DNA of 32,374 nucleotides, taken from contig NZ_DIHC01000020.1 in the NCBI RefSeq assembly GCF_002419965.1, positions 1-32,374 on the forward strand, written 5' to 3'. The translations under genes and the position numbers were made by a program. The notes below the pieces were generated by a model. That model was not told the DNA's origin. It worked only from the letters and a program-made list of their open reading frames with translations, and did not search any database. The stretch comes from Pseudomonas sp. UBA5706. Lineage in GTDB: Bacteria > Pseudomonadota > Gammaproteobacteria > Pseudomonadales > Pseudomonadaceae. Shown here one piece after another: positions 1 through 8,028 of the stretch. Within the stretch, counting starts at the first letter, position 1. The number at the start of each line of letters is the position of its first letter.

Positions 1-84
1 GGCCGCCGGCCGCGCAAACTTCTGGCCATGATTCTGGCCCACAGGCCGGTAAACCTCCATGGCTTCTGATTCTGGCCGCAGGCC

Positions 85-107
85 GTGGGAGCAAGCTTGC
101 TCGCGAT
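85..107 (+). repeat. REP-like palindrome (single)
   Basis: The sequence GTGGGAGCAAGCTTGCTCGC is an imperfect palindrome centred on AAGCTT, the form of a very common Pseudomonas intergenic repeat. It differs from the CCGGCTTGCCGG type found elsewhere in the window. It lies in a 326-bp stretch before the first gene. The rest of that stretch holds three copies of TTCTGGCC (20-27, 32-39, 70-77) and no convincing reading frame. Confidence 0.6.
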
Positions 108-326
108 CTGGCGCGAAGCGGCAGCAAAACCTGAGACCTTGGTGTATCAGAAAGAAGGCGATTCAAATTCTGCTACCGCTTCGCGCAAAAAGTGGAGCGC
201 CACCCACCATTCCCGACACCTTCAGCGCAAGCGTGTCGCGCTTCCAGCAGCGCGAGTTACACGCCAACGCAACTTCCTCGCCGCGACTAAGCTCAAACCA
301 CGGCTTATATAAAGGAACGAATCGCG

Positions 327-755
327 ATGGAACACTTTGCCGCCCTCAAAATCCTGCACATGGCCGCTACCGCGCTGCTGTTCCTCTGCGCACTGGCGCT
401 GGCGATCTGGATCATTCTTGGGCGCAGGGCCGGGGATCTGACCGTGCAGAATCGCGCCATGCGCAAGCCCTGGGTGTTCGTCTGGCTGCTCATGGGCGCA
501 TGCCTGCTGACCCTGCCGGTCAGCGGCTGGTGGCTGATGCATTATGCGGGCTGGCCCCTCGGGCAGACATGGCTGCTGGCCGCCAGCATTCTTTATACCT
601 TCGGCGCCCTGAGTTGGGCCTGGCTGGCGGTACGGGTCAATCGCCTGCGCCGTCCAGTGATCGTTGGCAATCCGAAATTCACCCTGGCACTGGCGGTGTT
701 CGGCGCCGTCTGCTTCGTGGCGATTGCCGGCTTGATGGGCGCCAAGCCCGTCTGA
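327..755 (+). CDS. DUF2269 family integral membrane protein (first copy)
   Basis: This is a 142-residue membrane protein with about four hydrophobic segments (roughly residues 7-29, 48-70, 80-101 and 117-137) and basic residues on the connecting loops. The N-terminal pattern KILHMAATALLF, with a lysine-leucine-histidine before the first helix, is what suggests the DUF2269 family. The function of that family is not established. The ATG is preceded by AAAGGA about ten bases upstream, which supports this start. It begins an apparent operon: 27 bp separate it from the SDR/DoxX gene, and a second protein of the same family follows that. The conserved arrangement suggests the three proteins work together at the inner membrane; this is inference. 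No signal peptide cleavage site is evident, so the first segment is probably a membrane anchor. Confidence 0.75.
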   Translation: MEHFAALKILHMAATALLFLCALALAIWIILGRRAGDLTVQNRAMRKPWVFVWLLMGACLLTLPVSGWWLMHYAGWPLGQTWLLAASILYTFGALSWAWLAVRVNRLRRPVIVGNPKFTLALAVFGAVCFVAIAGLMGAKPV

Positions 756-782
756 CTCTGCAGCACCCACACAAGGAACGTA

Positions 783-2039
783 ATGAATGTACTTCTAGTA
801 GGTGCGACGGGGTTTGTCGGGCGTCACCTGCTCAGGGCCCTGAGCAGCGCCGGTCACCACATCATTGCGACCAGCCGTACTCGGCAGCCCTTGCGTTTGC
901 CCGGTGTCGAGTGGCGTCAGCTTGATCTGGATGAGCTCGCTGCGGTTCCCGATCACTTCGCCTTTCCAGAAGCCATCGACCTGTTGATCAATGCTGCCGG
1001 TGTGCTGAGCGTCGATGAACAGCAATCTAACCTGACTCAGGACCTTGGTTCGCGGGCACTTTTCGATCTGGCGAACGACGCCGGGGCTCGCGTGCTGCAC
1101 ATCTCCGCACTGGGTGCCGGTGCGCGGTCCGATGTTCATTTCCTGACCAGTAAAGCGGCGGCGGATGACTATCTGATTGCGCTTGGCTTACCGGCCGTGG
1201 TGCTGCGCCCTTCGCTAGTGGTCGGCCCGGGCGGTGCCAGCAGTGCTTGGCTGGCGCGGATGTCGGCATTGCCGGTGATTCCTATGCTGGACCGCAAAGC
1301 CCTGTTGCAGCCGTTGCACATCGACGATCTGGTCAGCGCCGTGCTTGCATTGATGCGCCGCTGGCCAGCGCAGCCCATGGTGCTGCCATTGGTCGGTATG
1401 GAGGTCATGACCCTGGCGCAGTTGATCGACCAACTGCGCATGTCCCAAGGCTGGTCTCGCGCATGGTTCATCAAGGTGCCGGATGCGCTTGCGCTGTTCG
1501 GTGCATCGCTGGGCGACCGCTTCGGCTGGCGTGCGTTGAATGGGCAGACCCTGCGTATGGCGCGTCGCGACAACATGGCCGATCCTGAAGTGCTGGAGTC
1601 GGTCTGTGGCTATCGCTGCGCCAGCCTTCGTGATCGGCTCAAGGACTGGCCAGACCCGGCTCAGAGTACGCAGTTGGCCATGCGCCCGCTGATGCTGGCG
1701 ACGTTGGTGCTGATCTGGTTGGGAACTGCATTTGTCAGCCTGTGGCCCGGTTTCGAATGGGGGTTGCGGATTCTGGCCGAGGGCGGTTTCACCGGGCCTT
1801 TCGCCCAGATAGCGGTGGTGGCTGGCGCCCTCTGCGATGGACTGCTCGGCATCGGCATGCTGATGGGGCGGTGGCGGAGACGCGTGTTGCAGCTGCAGGT
1901 GTGCCTGATGACGGCCTACACCTTGATCATCACGTTCGTACTGCCGCATTACTGGTTTGACCCTTATGCCTCTGTCGCCAAAAACCTGGTGTTGATAGTG
2001 GCGACCCTCTGGCTGCTACGGACGGAGCCGCGTCGATGA
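783..2039 (+). CDS. SDR-type NAD(P)-binding protein fused to a DoxX-like membrane domain
   Basis: This 418-residue protein has two parts. Residues 1 to about 290 form an atypical/extended short-chain dehydrogenase Rossmann domain: the nucleotide-binding motif GATGFVG sits at residues 7-13, followed by sequence typical of NmrA/epimerase-like SDRs (LINAAGV, LHISALG, VLRPSLVVGPGG). Residues from about 300 to 415 are hydrophobic with about four membrane segments, as in DoxX-like domains fused to SDR proteins. The substrate is unknown. The protein may act as a membrane-bound NAD(P)-dependent oxidoreductase. The start follows AAGGAACGTA. Its stop overlaps the next gene by four bases (ATGA), so translation of the second DUF2269 protein is probably coupled. 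The fusion is known in proteobacteria; pairing with two DUF2269 proteins is the informative context here. Confidence 0.85.
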   Translation: MNVLLVGATGFVGRHLLRALSSAGHHIIATSRTRQPLRLPGVEWRQLDLDELAAVPDHFAFPEAIDLLINAAGVLSVDEQQSNLTQDLGSRALFDLANDAGARVLHISALGAGARSDVHFLTSKAAADDYLIALGLPAVVLRPSLVVGPGGASSAWLARMSALPVIPMLDRKALLQPLHIDDLVSAVLALMRRWPAQPMVLPLVGMEVMTLAQLIDQLRMSQGWSRAWFIKVPDALALFGASLGDRFGWRALNGQTLRMARRDNMADPEVLESVCGYRCASLRDRLKDWPDPAQSTQLAMRPLMLATLVLIWLGTAFVSLWPGFEWGLRILAEGGFTGPFAQIAVVAGALCDGLLGIGMLMGRWRRRVLQLQVCLMTAYTLIITFVLPHYWFDPYASVAKNLVLIVATLWLLRTEPRR

Positions 2040-2503
2040 GTGCTTACTTGCTACTCAAAACCTTGCATATCCTGTCGTCCACCGTCCTCTTCGGACTGGG
2101 GGCGGGCTCAGCGTATTACGCCCTGCGGGCTTGGCGCACCGGCAGGATCGAGGTCATTGCCGTGACGTTCAAGCATCTGGTCTTCGCCGATTGGGCATTC
2201 ACCACCACGACCGCCATCTTTCAGCCATTGAGCGGCTTGGGGCTGGTCCTGCTGGCGGGGTGGCCGCTGCATCAGCGTTGGGTGATGTGGAGTTTCGCGC
2301 TGTACATACTTGCCGGGATTTGCTGGCTGCCGGTGGTATGGCTGCAGATCCGCGTACACAAAATGGCGGAGCAGGCGCTGCTCGAGGGTTCGCCGATGCC
2401 CATGAAAGCGACTGTTTATATGCGCTGGTGGTTTGTCTTGGGTTGGCCTGCGTTTGTTTCTTTCATCGCGATCTTCTATTTGATGGTGAGCAAGCCGACC
2501 TGA
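2036..2503 (+). CDS. DUF2269 family integral membrane protein (second copy)
   Basis: This is a 155-residue protein with about four membrane segments (roughly 5-27, 48-74, 83-104 and 129-150). It resembles the product of 327-755 in layout and in the N-terminal signature LLKTLHILSSTVLFG, where a Lys-Thr-Leu-His replaces Lys-Ile-Leu-His. It overlaps the upstream SDR/DoxX gene by four bases, a translational-coupling arrangement. The two DUF2269 proteins are clearly diverged rather than a recent duplication, so they may be different subunits of one membrane complex (inference). A hairpin followed by six T residues lies 40 bp downstream and probably ends the operon. Function unknown. Confidence 0.8.
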   Translation: MSAYLLLKTLHILSSTVLFGLGAGSAYYALRAWRTGRIEVIAVTFKHLVFADWAFTTTTAIFQPLSGLGLVLLAGWPLHQRWVMWSFALYILAGICWLPVVWLQIRVHKMAEQALLEGSPMPMKATVYMRWWFVLGWPAFVSFIAIFYLMVSKPT

Positions 2504-2540
2504 ACAGCCTGCGATTGGAGCGCGTCTGTTCAAATGATGA

Positions 2541-2602
2541 CAGCCCGGCTTGCCGGCGGGCGCTTTTTTCAAGCCGCCACCGCTGGCAAGCCGGGCTGCT
2601 GT
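2541..2602. repeat. Inverted REP pair forming a terminator
   Basis: Two REP elements face each other: CAGCCCGGCTTGCCGGCGGG at 2541-2560 and its near reverse complement at 2584-2602. The left copy can fold by CCGG/CCGG and GCCCG/CGGGC pairing and is followed by a T6 run at 2564-2569. It therefore looks like a rho-independent terminator for the upstream operon on the plus strand. The whole pair can also form one long hairpin. It lies in the convergent gap between the DUF2269 gene and the HAD phosphatase, where it could stop transcription from both sides. Confidence 0.75.
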
Positions 2603-2648
2603 AGGTGTTCGTTGCGCGGTGGTGCGCCCGCAGGCGTTTCTACCGCCT

Positions 2649-3305
2649 TCAATCGCGCAGCGAAATCACCGGCCAGCCGCGACGGGTGGCTTCCGCGCGC
2701 AGTTTTTCATCAGGATCGACGGCAACCGGGTGGGTGACCTGCTCCAACAGCGGCAGATCGTTCATTGAGTCGCTGTAGAAATAGCTGTCATGCAGGCTGA
2801 GGCCGTTCTCGTCTATCCAGCGGTTCAGTCGCGTGACCTTGCCTTCACGAAAGCACGGCACGTCCGTGGTGCGACCGGTGTAACGGCCCTCGACGACCTC
2901 GCATTCGGTAGCCAGTAACGTGTCGATACCCAATCGCGCAACGACCGGCGCAGTCACGAAACGGTTGGTTGCGGTAATGACCACCAGCTTGTCGCCCGCG
3001 TCGCGATGTTTGGCAATCAGCGCCATGGCCTTGGGCAAAATCAACGGCTCGATGCAGTCGCGCATGAAGTCGCGATGCCACTCGTCGAGCTGCGCGGTCT
3101 CGGTTCGGCCCAGAATTTCCAGGCTGAAGTTCAGGTAGTCGGTCAGGTTCAGCGTGCCTGCCAGGTAATCTTGATAAAACGCGTCGTTACGCGCCTTGTA
3201 AGCAGCACCGTCGAGAATGCCGCGTTCGCACAGGTAGTCGCCCCAGGCGTGGTCGCTGTCGCCACCCAGGAGCGTGTTGTCGAGGTCGAATAAGGCCAGG
3301 CGCAT
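2649..3305 (-). CDS. HAD-superfamily (subfamily IB) phosphatase
   Basis: This is a 218-residue cytoplasmic hydrolase. HAD motif I is at residues 5-11 (FDLDNTL, with the nucleophile and acid Asp pair DLD). Motif II is the threonine in VVITATNRF, and motif III is the YSDSMNDLPLLE segment, with Ser-Asp-Ser-Met-Asn-Asp coordinating magnesium. The helical cap between motifs I and II fits subfamily IB, which includes phosphoserine phosphatase-like and the SerB-related uncharacterised group (HAD-IB hyp1). Substrate unknown; a small phosphomonoester is likely. The start at 3305 is chosen because the family begins with MRLALFDLDNT; an in-frame ATG at 3371 would add 22 unconserved residues. It is divergent from rppH with about 165 bp between them. 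Histidinol-phosphatase and phosphoserine phosphatase activities are possible but unproven. Confidence 0.85.
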   Translation of the reverse strand: MRLALFDLDNTLLGGDSDHAWGDYLCERGILDGAAYKARNDAFYQDYLAGTLNLTDYLNFSLEILGRTETAQLDEWHRDFMRDCIEPLILPKAMALIAKHRDAGDKLVVITATNRFVTAPVVARLGIDTLLATECEVVEGRYTGRTTDVPCFREGKVTRLNRWIDENGLSLHDSYFYSDSMNDLPLLEQVTHPVAVDPDEKLRAEATRRGWPVISLRD

Positions 3306-3470
3306 AGGGTTACTCGCTGAATTGGCTGAAAAAAGAGCGCAAGAATACGAGGTTTCATCAAGAGATCGCATCTATTAATGCTCTTGTCGCGATAAGCTGT
3401 CTGCGCCTCGTTGCTGCCTTCACGATCTTTGTGGAACAATGCGACGACATGCGTTTGCGAGGTTGTGGCC

Positions 3471-3950
3471 GTGATCGACCCCGATGGTTTCCGCCCTAAT
3501 GTCGGGATAATTCTGACAAATGATGCTGGCCAGGTCTTATGGGCTCGCCGTATCAATCAAGATGCCTGGCAATTTCCGCAGGGGGGAATCAACCCTCAGG
3601 AGACGCCGGAAGACGCGCTCTATCGTGAATTGAATGAAGAAGTCGGGCTGGAACGACACGATGTCGAAATTCTTGCCTGTACCCGAGGCTGGTTGCGCTA
3701 TCGTCTGCCGCAACGGCTGGTCCGTACCCACAGCCAGCCGCTGTGCATCGGCCAGAAGCAAAAATGGTTTCTCCTGCGCCTGATCTCCAACGAGCAACGG
3801 GTGCGGATGGATTTGACCGGTAAACCGGAGTTCGATGGCTGGCGCTGGGTCAGTTATTGGTACCCGTTGGGCCAGGTGGTGACATTCAAGCGCGAAGTGT
3901 ATCGCCGCGCCCTCAAAGAGCTTGCCCCGCGCCTGTTGGCGCGCGACTGA
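3471..3950 (+). CDS. rppH: RNA 5'-pyrophosphohydrolase RppH
   Basis: RppH is a Nudix hydrolase that removes pyrophosphate from the 5' triphosphate end of mRNA and so opens it to RNase E decay. The 159-residue protein carries a perfect Nudix box at residues 38-60 (G-x5-E44-x7-R52-E53-x2-E56-E57-x-G-L), giving the magnesium-binding glutamates. The family signature at the N-terminus (MIDPDGFRPNVGIIL) starts at a GTG codon. That GTG at 3471 is chosen over an in-frame ATG 60 bases upstream, whose extra residues do not fit the family. Only 21 bp separate it from ptsP, and rppH-ptsP is a conserved gammaproteobacterial pair. All key residues are present. Confidence 0.95.
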   Translation: MIDPDGFRPNVGIILTNDAGQVLWARRINQDAWQFPQGGINPQETPEDALYRELNEEVGLERHDVEILACTRGWLRYRLPQRLVRTHSQPLCIGQKQKWFLLRLISNEQRVRMDLTGKPEFDGWRWVSYWYPLGQVVTFKREVYRRALKELAPRLLARD

Positions 3951-3971
3951 CACGGAGTTCGACCCCGAGCC

Positions 3972-6251
3972 ATGCTCAATACGCTGCGCAAGATCGTCCA
4001 GGAAGTTAACTCCGCCAAGGATCTCAAGGCGGCGTTGGGGATTATTGTGTTACGCGTCAAAGAGGCCATGAAGAGCCAGGTCTGCTCGGTCTATTTGCTC
4101 GACCCCGAATCCAATCGTTTCGTGCTGATGGCCACCGAGGGCTTGAACAAGCGCTCTATCGGTAAGGTCAGCATGGCCCCCAATGAAGGCCTGGTTGGCC
4201 TGGTCGGCACGCGCGAAGAGCCGTTAAACCTGGAAAACGCCGCCGATCACCCGCGTTATCGCTACTTTGCCGAGACTGGCGAGGAGCGCTACGCATCTTT
4301 TCTGGGCGCGCCAATCATTCACCATCGTCGGGTCGTCGGGGTATTGGTGATCCAGCAAAAGGAACGCCGTCAGTTCGACGAGGGCGAAGAGGCCTTCCTG
4401 GTGACTATGAGTGCCCAGCTGGCTGGCGTTATTGCCCATGCTGAGGCCACGGGCTCGATTCGAGGGTTGGGGCGTCAGGGCAAGGGCATTCAGGAGGCAC
4501 GCTTTGTGGGCGTGGCAGGCTCTCCGGGCGCTGCGGTCGGTACCGCGCTGGTCATGTTGCCGCCTGCTGATCTGGAAGTGGTGCCGGACAAGACCGTCAC
4601 CGACATCGACGCCGAGCTCAAACTGTTCAAAAATGCTCTGGAAGGCGTTCGTAGCGACATGCGAACGCTTTCGGCGAAGTTGGCTACACAGTTGCGTCCC
4701 GAAGAGCGAGCGCTTTTCGACGTCTACCTGATGATGCTCGACGATGCCTCGTTGGGTAGCGAGGTCACCAACGTCATCAAGACCGGCCAGTGGGCACAGG
4801 GCGCGTTGCGTTCGGTGGTCAATGAGCACGTCAGCCGCTTCGAACTGATGGACGACGCCTACCTGCGTGAACGTGCTTCGGATGTGAAGGATCTGGGCCG
4901 CCGCCTGCTGGCGTATCTGCAGGAGGCCCGCCAGCAGACGCTGGTCTATCCTGATAACACCATTCTGGTCAGTGAAGAACTCACCCCGGCGATGCTGGGT
5001 GAGGTCCCGGAAGGCAAGCTTGTCGGTCTGATCTCGGTACTCGGTTCAGGTAACTCTCACGTGGCCATTCTGGCCCGGGCGATGGGTATTCCAACGGTCA
5101 TGGGCGCGGTGGATCTGCCGTACTCCAAGGTCGATGGTATCGAGCTGATCGTCGACGGTTACCACGGCGAGGTGTTTACCAATCCCAGCGAGGCCCTGCG
5201 CAAGCAGTATTCGGTGGTGGTCGAGGAAGAACGTCAGCTGTCCCAGGGCCTCGACGCCTTGCGCGAGCTGCCTTGCGTGACCCTCGACGGCCATCGCATG
5301 CCACTGTGGGTCAATACCGGATTGCTGGCCGATGTCGCCCGTGCCCAGCAGCGCGGCGCTGAAGGTGTCGGGCTATACCGCACTGAAGTCCCGTTCATGA
5401 TCCAGCAGCGCTTCCCGAGCGAAAAGGAGCAGCTGGCGATTTACCGCGAGCAACTGGCCGCCTTCCATCCGCTGCCCGTGACCATGCGCACGCTGGACAT
5501 CGGCGGTGACAAGGCGCTGTCGTACTTCCCGATCAAGGAAGACAACCCGTTCCTGGGCTGGCGCGGCATCCGCGTCACCCTCGACCACCCGGAAATCTTT
5601 CTGGTGCAAACCCGCGCCATGCTCAAGGCCAGCGAGGGCCTGAACAACCTGCGCATTCTGCTGCCGATGATCTCCGGCACTCACGAGACCGAAGAAGCCT
5701 TGCACCTGATCCACCGCGCCTGGGGCGAGGTGCGTGACGAAGGCACCGATGTGCCGATGCCACCGGTGGGCGTGATGATCGAAGTGCCGGCGGCGGTCTA
5801 TCAAACCCGTGAACTGGCGCGTCAGGTGGACTTCCTGTCGGTCGGCTCCAATGACCTGACCCAGTATCTGCTGGCGGTCGACCGCAACAACCCGCGCGTC
5901 GCCGATCTTTATGACTATCTACACCCGGCGGTGCTGCAAGCCCTGCAGAATGTCGTGCGCGACGCCCACGCCGAAGGCAAGCCGGTCAGTATCTGTGGAG
6001 AGATGGCCGGCGACCCGGCAGCGGCGGTGCTGTTGATGGCGATGGGTTACGACAGCCTGTCGATGAACGCCACCAACCTGCCGAAGGTGAAGTGGATGCT
6101 GCGTCAGATCAACCTAAGCAAAGCCAAGGAACTGCTGGCGCAGTTGATGAAAAACGACAACCCCCAAGTTATCAGCAGTTCGCTGCAGTTGGCGCTGAGA
6201 AACCTTGGGTTGTCCAGGATGATCAATCCGACGTCAGTGAAGGGCCATTGA
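3972..6251 (+). CDS. ptsP: Phosphoenolpyruvate-protein phosphotransferase PtsP (EI-Ntr)
   Basis: PtsP takes phosphate from phosphoenolpyruvate and passes it to NPr, then to EIIA-Ntr, in the regulatory nitrogen phosphotransferase system. The 759-residue protein shows an N-terminal GAF domain (about 1-160), the EI helical NPr-binding domain (about 175-320) and the swivelling phosphohistidine domain with the active histidine at 363 in SGNSHVAILARA. After these comes the C-terminal PEP-binding TIM barrel (GWRGIRVTLDHPEIF, SVGSNDLTQYLLAVDRNN, and the catalytic cysteine in SICGEMAGDP). Full length and all motifs are intact. It follows rppH by 21 bp and is probably cotranscribed with it. A REP pair follows the stop codon. 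In pseudomonads PtsP affects carbon and nitrogen balance, storage polymer accumulation and virulence traits; this is family knowledge, not visible here. Confidence 0.96.
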   Translation: MLNTLRKIVQEVNSAKDLKAALGIIVLRVKEAMKSQVCSVYLLDPESNRFVLMATEGLNKRSIGKVSMAPNEGLVGLVGTREEPLNLENAADHPRYRYFAETGEERYASFLGAPIIHHRRVVGVLVIQQKERRQFDEGEEAFLVTMSAQLAGVIAHAEATGSIRGLGRQGKGIQEARFVGVAGSPGAAVGTALVMLPPADLEVVPDKTVTDIDAELKLFKNALEGVRSDMRTLSAKLATQLRPEERALFDVYLMMLDDASLGSEVTNVIKTGQWAQGALRSVVNEHVSRFELMDDAYLRERASDVKDLGRRLLAYLQEARQQTLVYPDNTILVSEELTPAMLGEVPEGKLVGLISVLGSGNSHVAILARAMGIPTVMGAVDLPYSKVDGIELIVDGYHGEVFTNPSEALRKQYSVVVEEERQLSQGLDALRELPCVTLDGHRMPLWVNTGLLADVARAQQRGAEGVGLYRTEVPFMIQQRFPSEKEQLAIYREQLAAFHPLPVTMRTLDIGGDKALSYFPIKEDNPFLGWRGIRVTLDHPEIFLVQTRAMLKASEGLNNLRILLPMISGTHETEEALHLIHRAWGEVRDEGTDVPMPPVGVMIEVPAAVYQTRELARQVDFLSVGSNDLTQYLLAVDRNNPRVADLYDYLHPAVLQALQNVVRDAHAEGKPVSICGEMAGDPAAAVLLMAMGYDSLSMNATNLPKVKWMLRQINLSKAKELLAQLMKNDNPQVISSSLQLALRNLGLSRMINPTSVKGH

Positions 6252-6267
6252 TCGGGCGTTCCTTCCC

Positions 6268-6330
6268 CTGTAGCGCAGCTTGGCGGCGGCGATTTCGGTA
6301 TCGCGTACGTCGGCAAGCCGGGAGTGCCAC
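6268..6330. repeat. Inverted REP pair
   Basis: CTGTAGCGCAGCTTGGCGGCGG (6268-6289 region) and an inverted partner CGGCAAGCCGGGAGTG (6311-6326) form a diverged REP pair in the gap between the convergent ptsP and NRDE genes. The right half overlaps neither gene. It may act as a two-way transcription barrier. Confidence 0.65.
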
Positions 6331-6336
6331 AAGGCC

Positions 6337-7083
6337 TTAAAGCTGCAAATCCACTTTTCCCAATCTTGTGCCATACGGCCCGAAACTGCGTTCGACCAAG
6401 CGCCGGCTGCCATCTGCATTAACAATCAACACCGTACTCGCTCGCGTTCCGTAATTGGGGCTGGCAATGAATACGCTGGACAGCAGTCGCTCGGTCGCCA
6501 GACCCACGCCGGTGTTGGGCAGCTGCGCTTCAGCCGCTGCTTCGGGGTCGGCGAGAAACCCCAACAGCACCTCGGGATCCGGCTCGTCCAGTGCCTCTGA
6601 AAGCGCCGCCTTGGCCTTCAACAACTTCGGCCAAGGCGTATCCAGCCCAGCGTTGGACACCCCATATACCCCGGCTTGCAGCTGTTGAGGCGCGGGGCGG
6701 GCAGCGTTGAGGAAATGCAGCTCTTCGCCATTGCCCACCAACAGATTGAAGCCGCCGTATTCCGCCGCGCGCCCAGCGACTTCGCGCAAATAGTCGTCGA
6801 TCGCTAGCGAACCGCTCAGAAATTGCGCGACCAACTCGCCCCGCGAGCGACGTCCCAATGGCTGGCCTGGATCGCGGATATTGGTCAGGGCGGCGAAACG
6901 CCCGTCGGCGGCGACGCCCAACCACGTGCCACCCGCTTCCAGGTCGCGCCCGGCGTAGATCTGCGGAGCCTCTTCCCATTGCGTCAGGGGCAAGGTTGGA
7001 CGGGCATAGAATTCATCACGATTGGCCGCCAGGATCAGCGGCTGCGAGTGGGCAGGGCGCCAGGCGAAAACGATCAGGCACAT
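6337..7083 (-). CDS. NRDE/TANGO2 family protein
   Basis: This 248-residue protein belongs to the NRDE (DUF833, TANGO2) family, named for the Asn-Arg-Asp-Glu motif found here at residues 21-24. The N-terminus begins Met-Cys-Leu-Ile, so removal of the initiator methionine would expose Cys2. The fold is related to N-terminal nucleophile hydrolases, but catalysis has not been shown, and eukaryotic members have been linked to haem and lipid metabolism. The start at 7083 is supported by a strong AAAGGAGG seven bases upstream; the open frame extends 45 bases further without a better site. It is convergent with ptsP and divergent from the TauE/SafE gene. Its specific role is unknown. Confidence 0.85.
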   Translation of the reverse strand: MCLIVFAWRPAHSQPLILAANRDEFYARPTLPLTQWEEAPQIYAGRDLEAGGTWLGVAADGRFAALTNIRDPGQPLGRRSRGELVAQFLSGSLAIDDYLREVAGRAAEYGGFNLLVGNGEELHFLNAARPAPQQLQAGVYGVSNAGLDTPWPKLLKAKAALSEALDEPDPEVLLGFLADPEAAAEAQLPNTGVGLATERLLSSVFIASPNYGTRASTVLIVNADGSRRLVERSFGPYGTRLGKVDLQL

Positions 7084-7209
7084 GCGGGCCTCCTTTTGCG
7101 TCACTGTACGCACAGAACCGACGGACATCCATCGCCGACTGCTGCTTACAAAACCTAGAGCCTATGCGTCCGCTCCGGTAAACTGCCGCACTGATTTTGG
7201 GAGACTCCC

Positions 7210-7992
7210 ATGGAATTCCTGCTCTACCTGGCCCTGGGCGCGTGTGCGGGTGTGCTGGCAGGCCTGTTTGGGGTCGGCGGCGGCATCATCATCGTCCCGG
7301 TCCTGGTCTTCAGCTTCACCTTGCAAGGCTTTGACAGCTCGGTCCTGACGCATCTTGCCGTCGGCACTTCGCTGGCGACCATTGTCTTCACTTCGATCCA
7401 GTCGGTCCGCGCGCACCACCGCATGGGGGCTGTGCGCTGGGCGGTATTCGCCTGGATGACCCTGGGTATCCTGATCGGCGCAGGTTTCGGCGCGCTGACC
7501 GCCAGCTACATCGCCGGACCGAACTTGCAGAAGATCATCGGCGTTTTCGCGATTCTGGTGGCTATTCAGATGGCGTTGGACCTCCGGCCCAAGGCGGGTG
7601 GCAGCGTGCCGGGCAAGATTGGACTGACCGCCGCAGGCGTGGTGATCGGCTGGGCATCGGCGATTTTCGGCATCGGTGGGGGATCGCTGACGGTGCCGTT
7701 CCTCACCTGGCGCAGTCTGACCATGCAGCAGGCAGTCGCCACATCGTCGGCCTGTGGCTTTCCCATCGCGGTGGCCAGTGCCATAAGTTTCATGATTCTT
7801 GGGTGGCACGATCCCTTGCTGCCCCCGCATAGTCTCGGTTTCGTGTACCTGCCGGCATTGCTCGGTATCGCACTGACCAGCATGTTCTTCGCCCGGTTCG
7901 GCGCAAAGCTGGCACACAAACTGTCGCCCAGGATGCTCAAGCGACTGTTCGCGCTGCTGCTGGTGGTCGTCGGTACAAGTTTTCTGATTTGA
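7210..7992 (+). CDS. TauE/SafE (sulfite exporter) family membrane protein
   Basis: This 260-residue inner-membrane protein has about eight hydrophobic segments. It shows the internal duplication of the TauE/SafE family: a glycine-rich motif GLFGVGGGIIIVP at about residues 19-31 recurs as IFGIGGGSLTVPF at about 153-165. Family members export sulfite, sulfoacetate or other small organic anions; the substrate here cannot be read from sequence. GGGAGA lies nine bases before the ATG. lgt follows after 36 bp with its own RBS, and thyA follows lgt, so the three are probably one transcription unit. This arrangement is usual in Pseudomonas. A small CGCTC/GAGCG hairpin sits between this gene and lgt. 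Confidence 0.85.
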   Translation: MEFLLYLALGACAGVLAGLFGVGGGIIIVPVLVFSFTLQGFDSSVLTHLAVGTSLATIVFTSIQSVRAHHRMGAVRWAVFAWMTLGILIGAGFGALTASYIAGPNLQKIIGVFAILVAIQMALDLRPKAGGSVPGKIGLTAAGVVIGWASAIFGIGGGSLTVPFLTWRSLTMQQAVATSSACGFPIAVASAISFMILGWHDPLLPPHSLGFVYLPALLGIALTSMFFARFGAKLAHKLSPRMLKRLFALLLVVVGTSFLI

Positions 7993-8028
7993 TTCGTCGC
8001 TCAATGAGCGTCCATTTAAGGAGTCGCA

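Noticed and set aside
59..925. 288-codon plus-strand frame running over the first DUF2269 gene
   Set aside because: It crosses a REP-like repeat and two real gene starts in another frame, has no motif, and is Arg/Ala/Gln rich.
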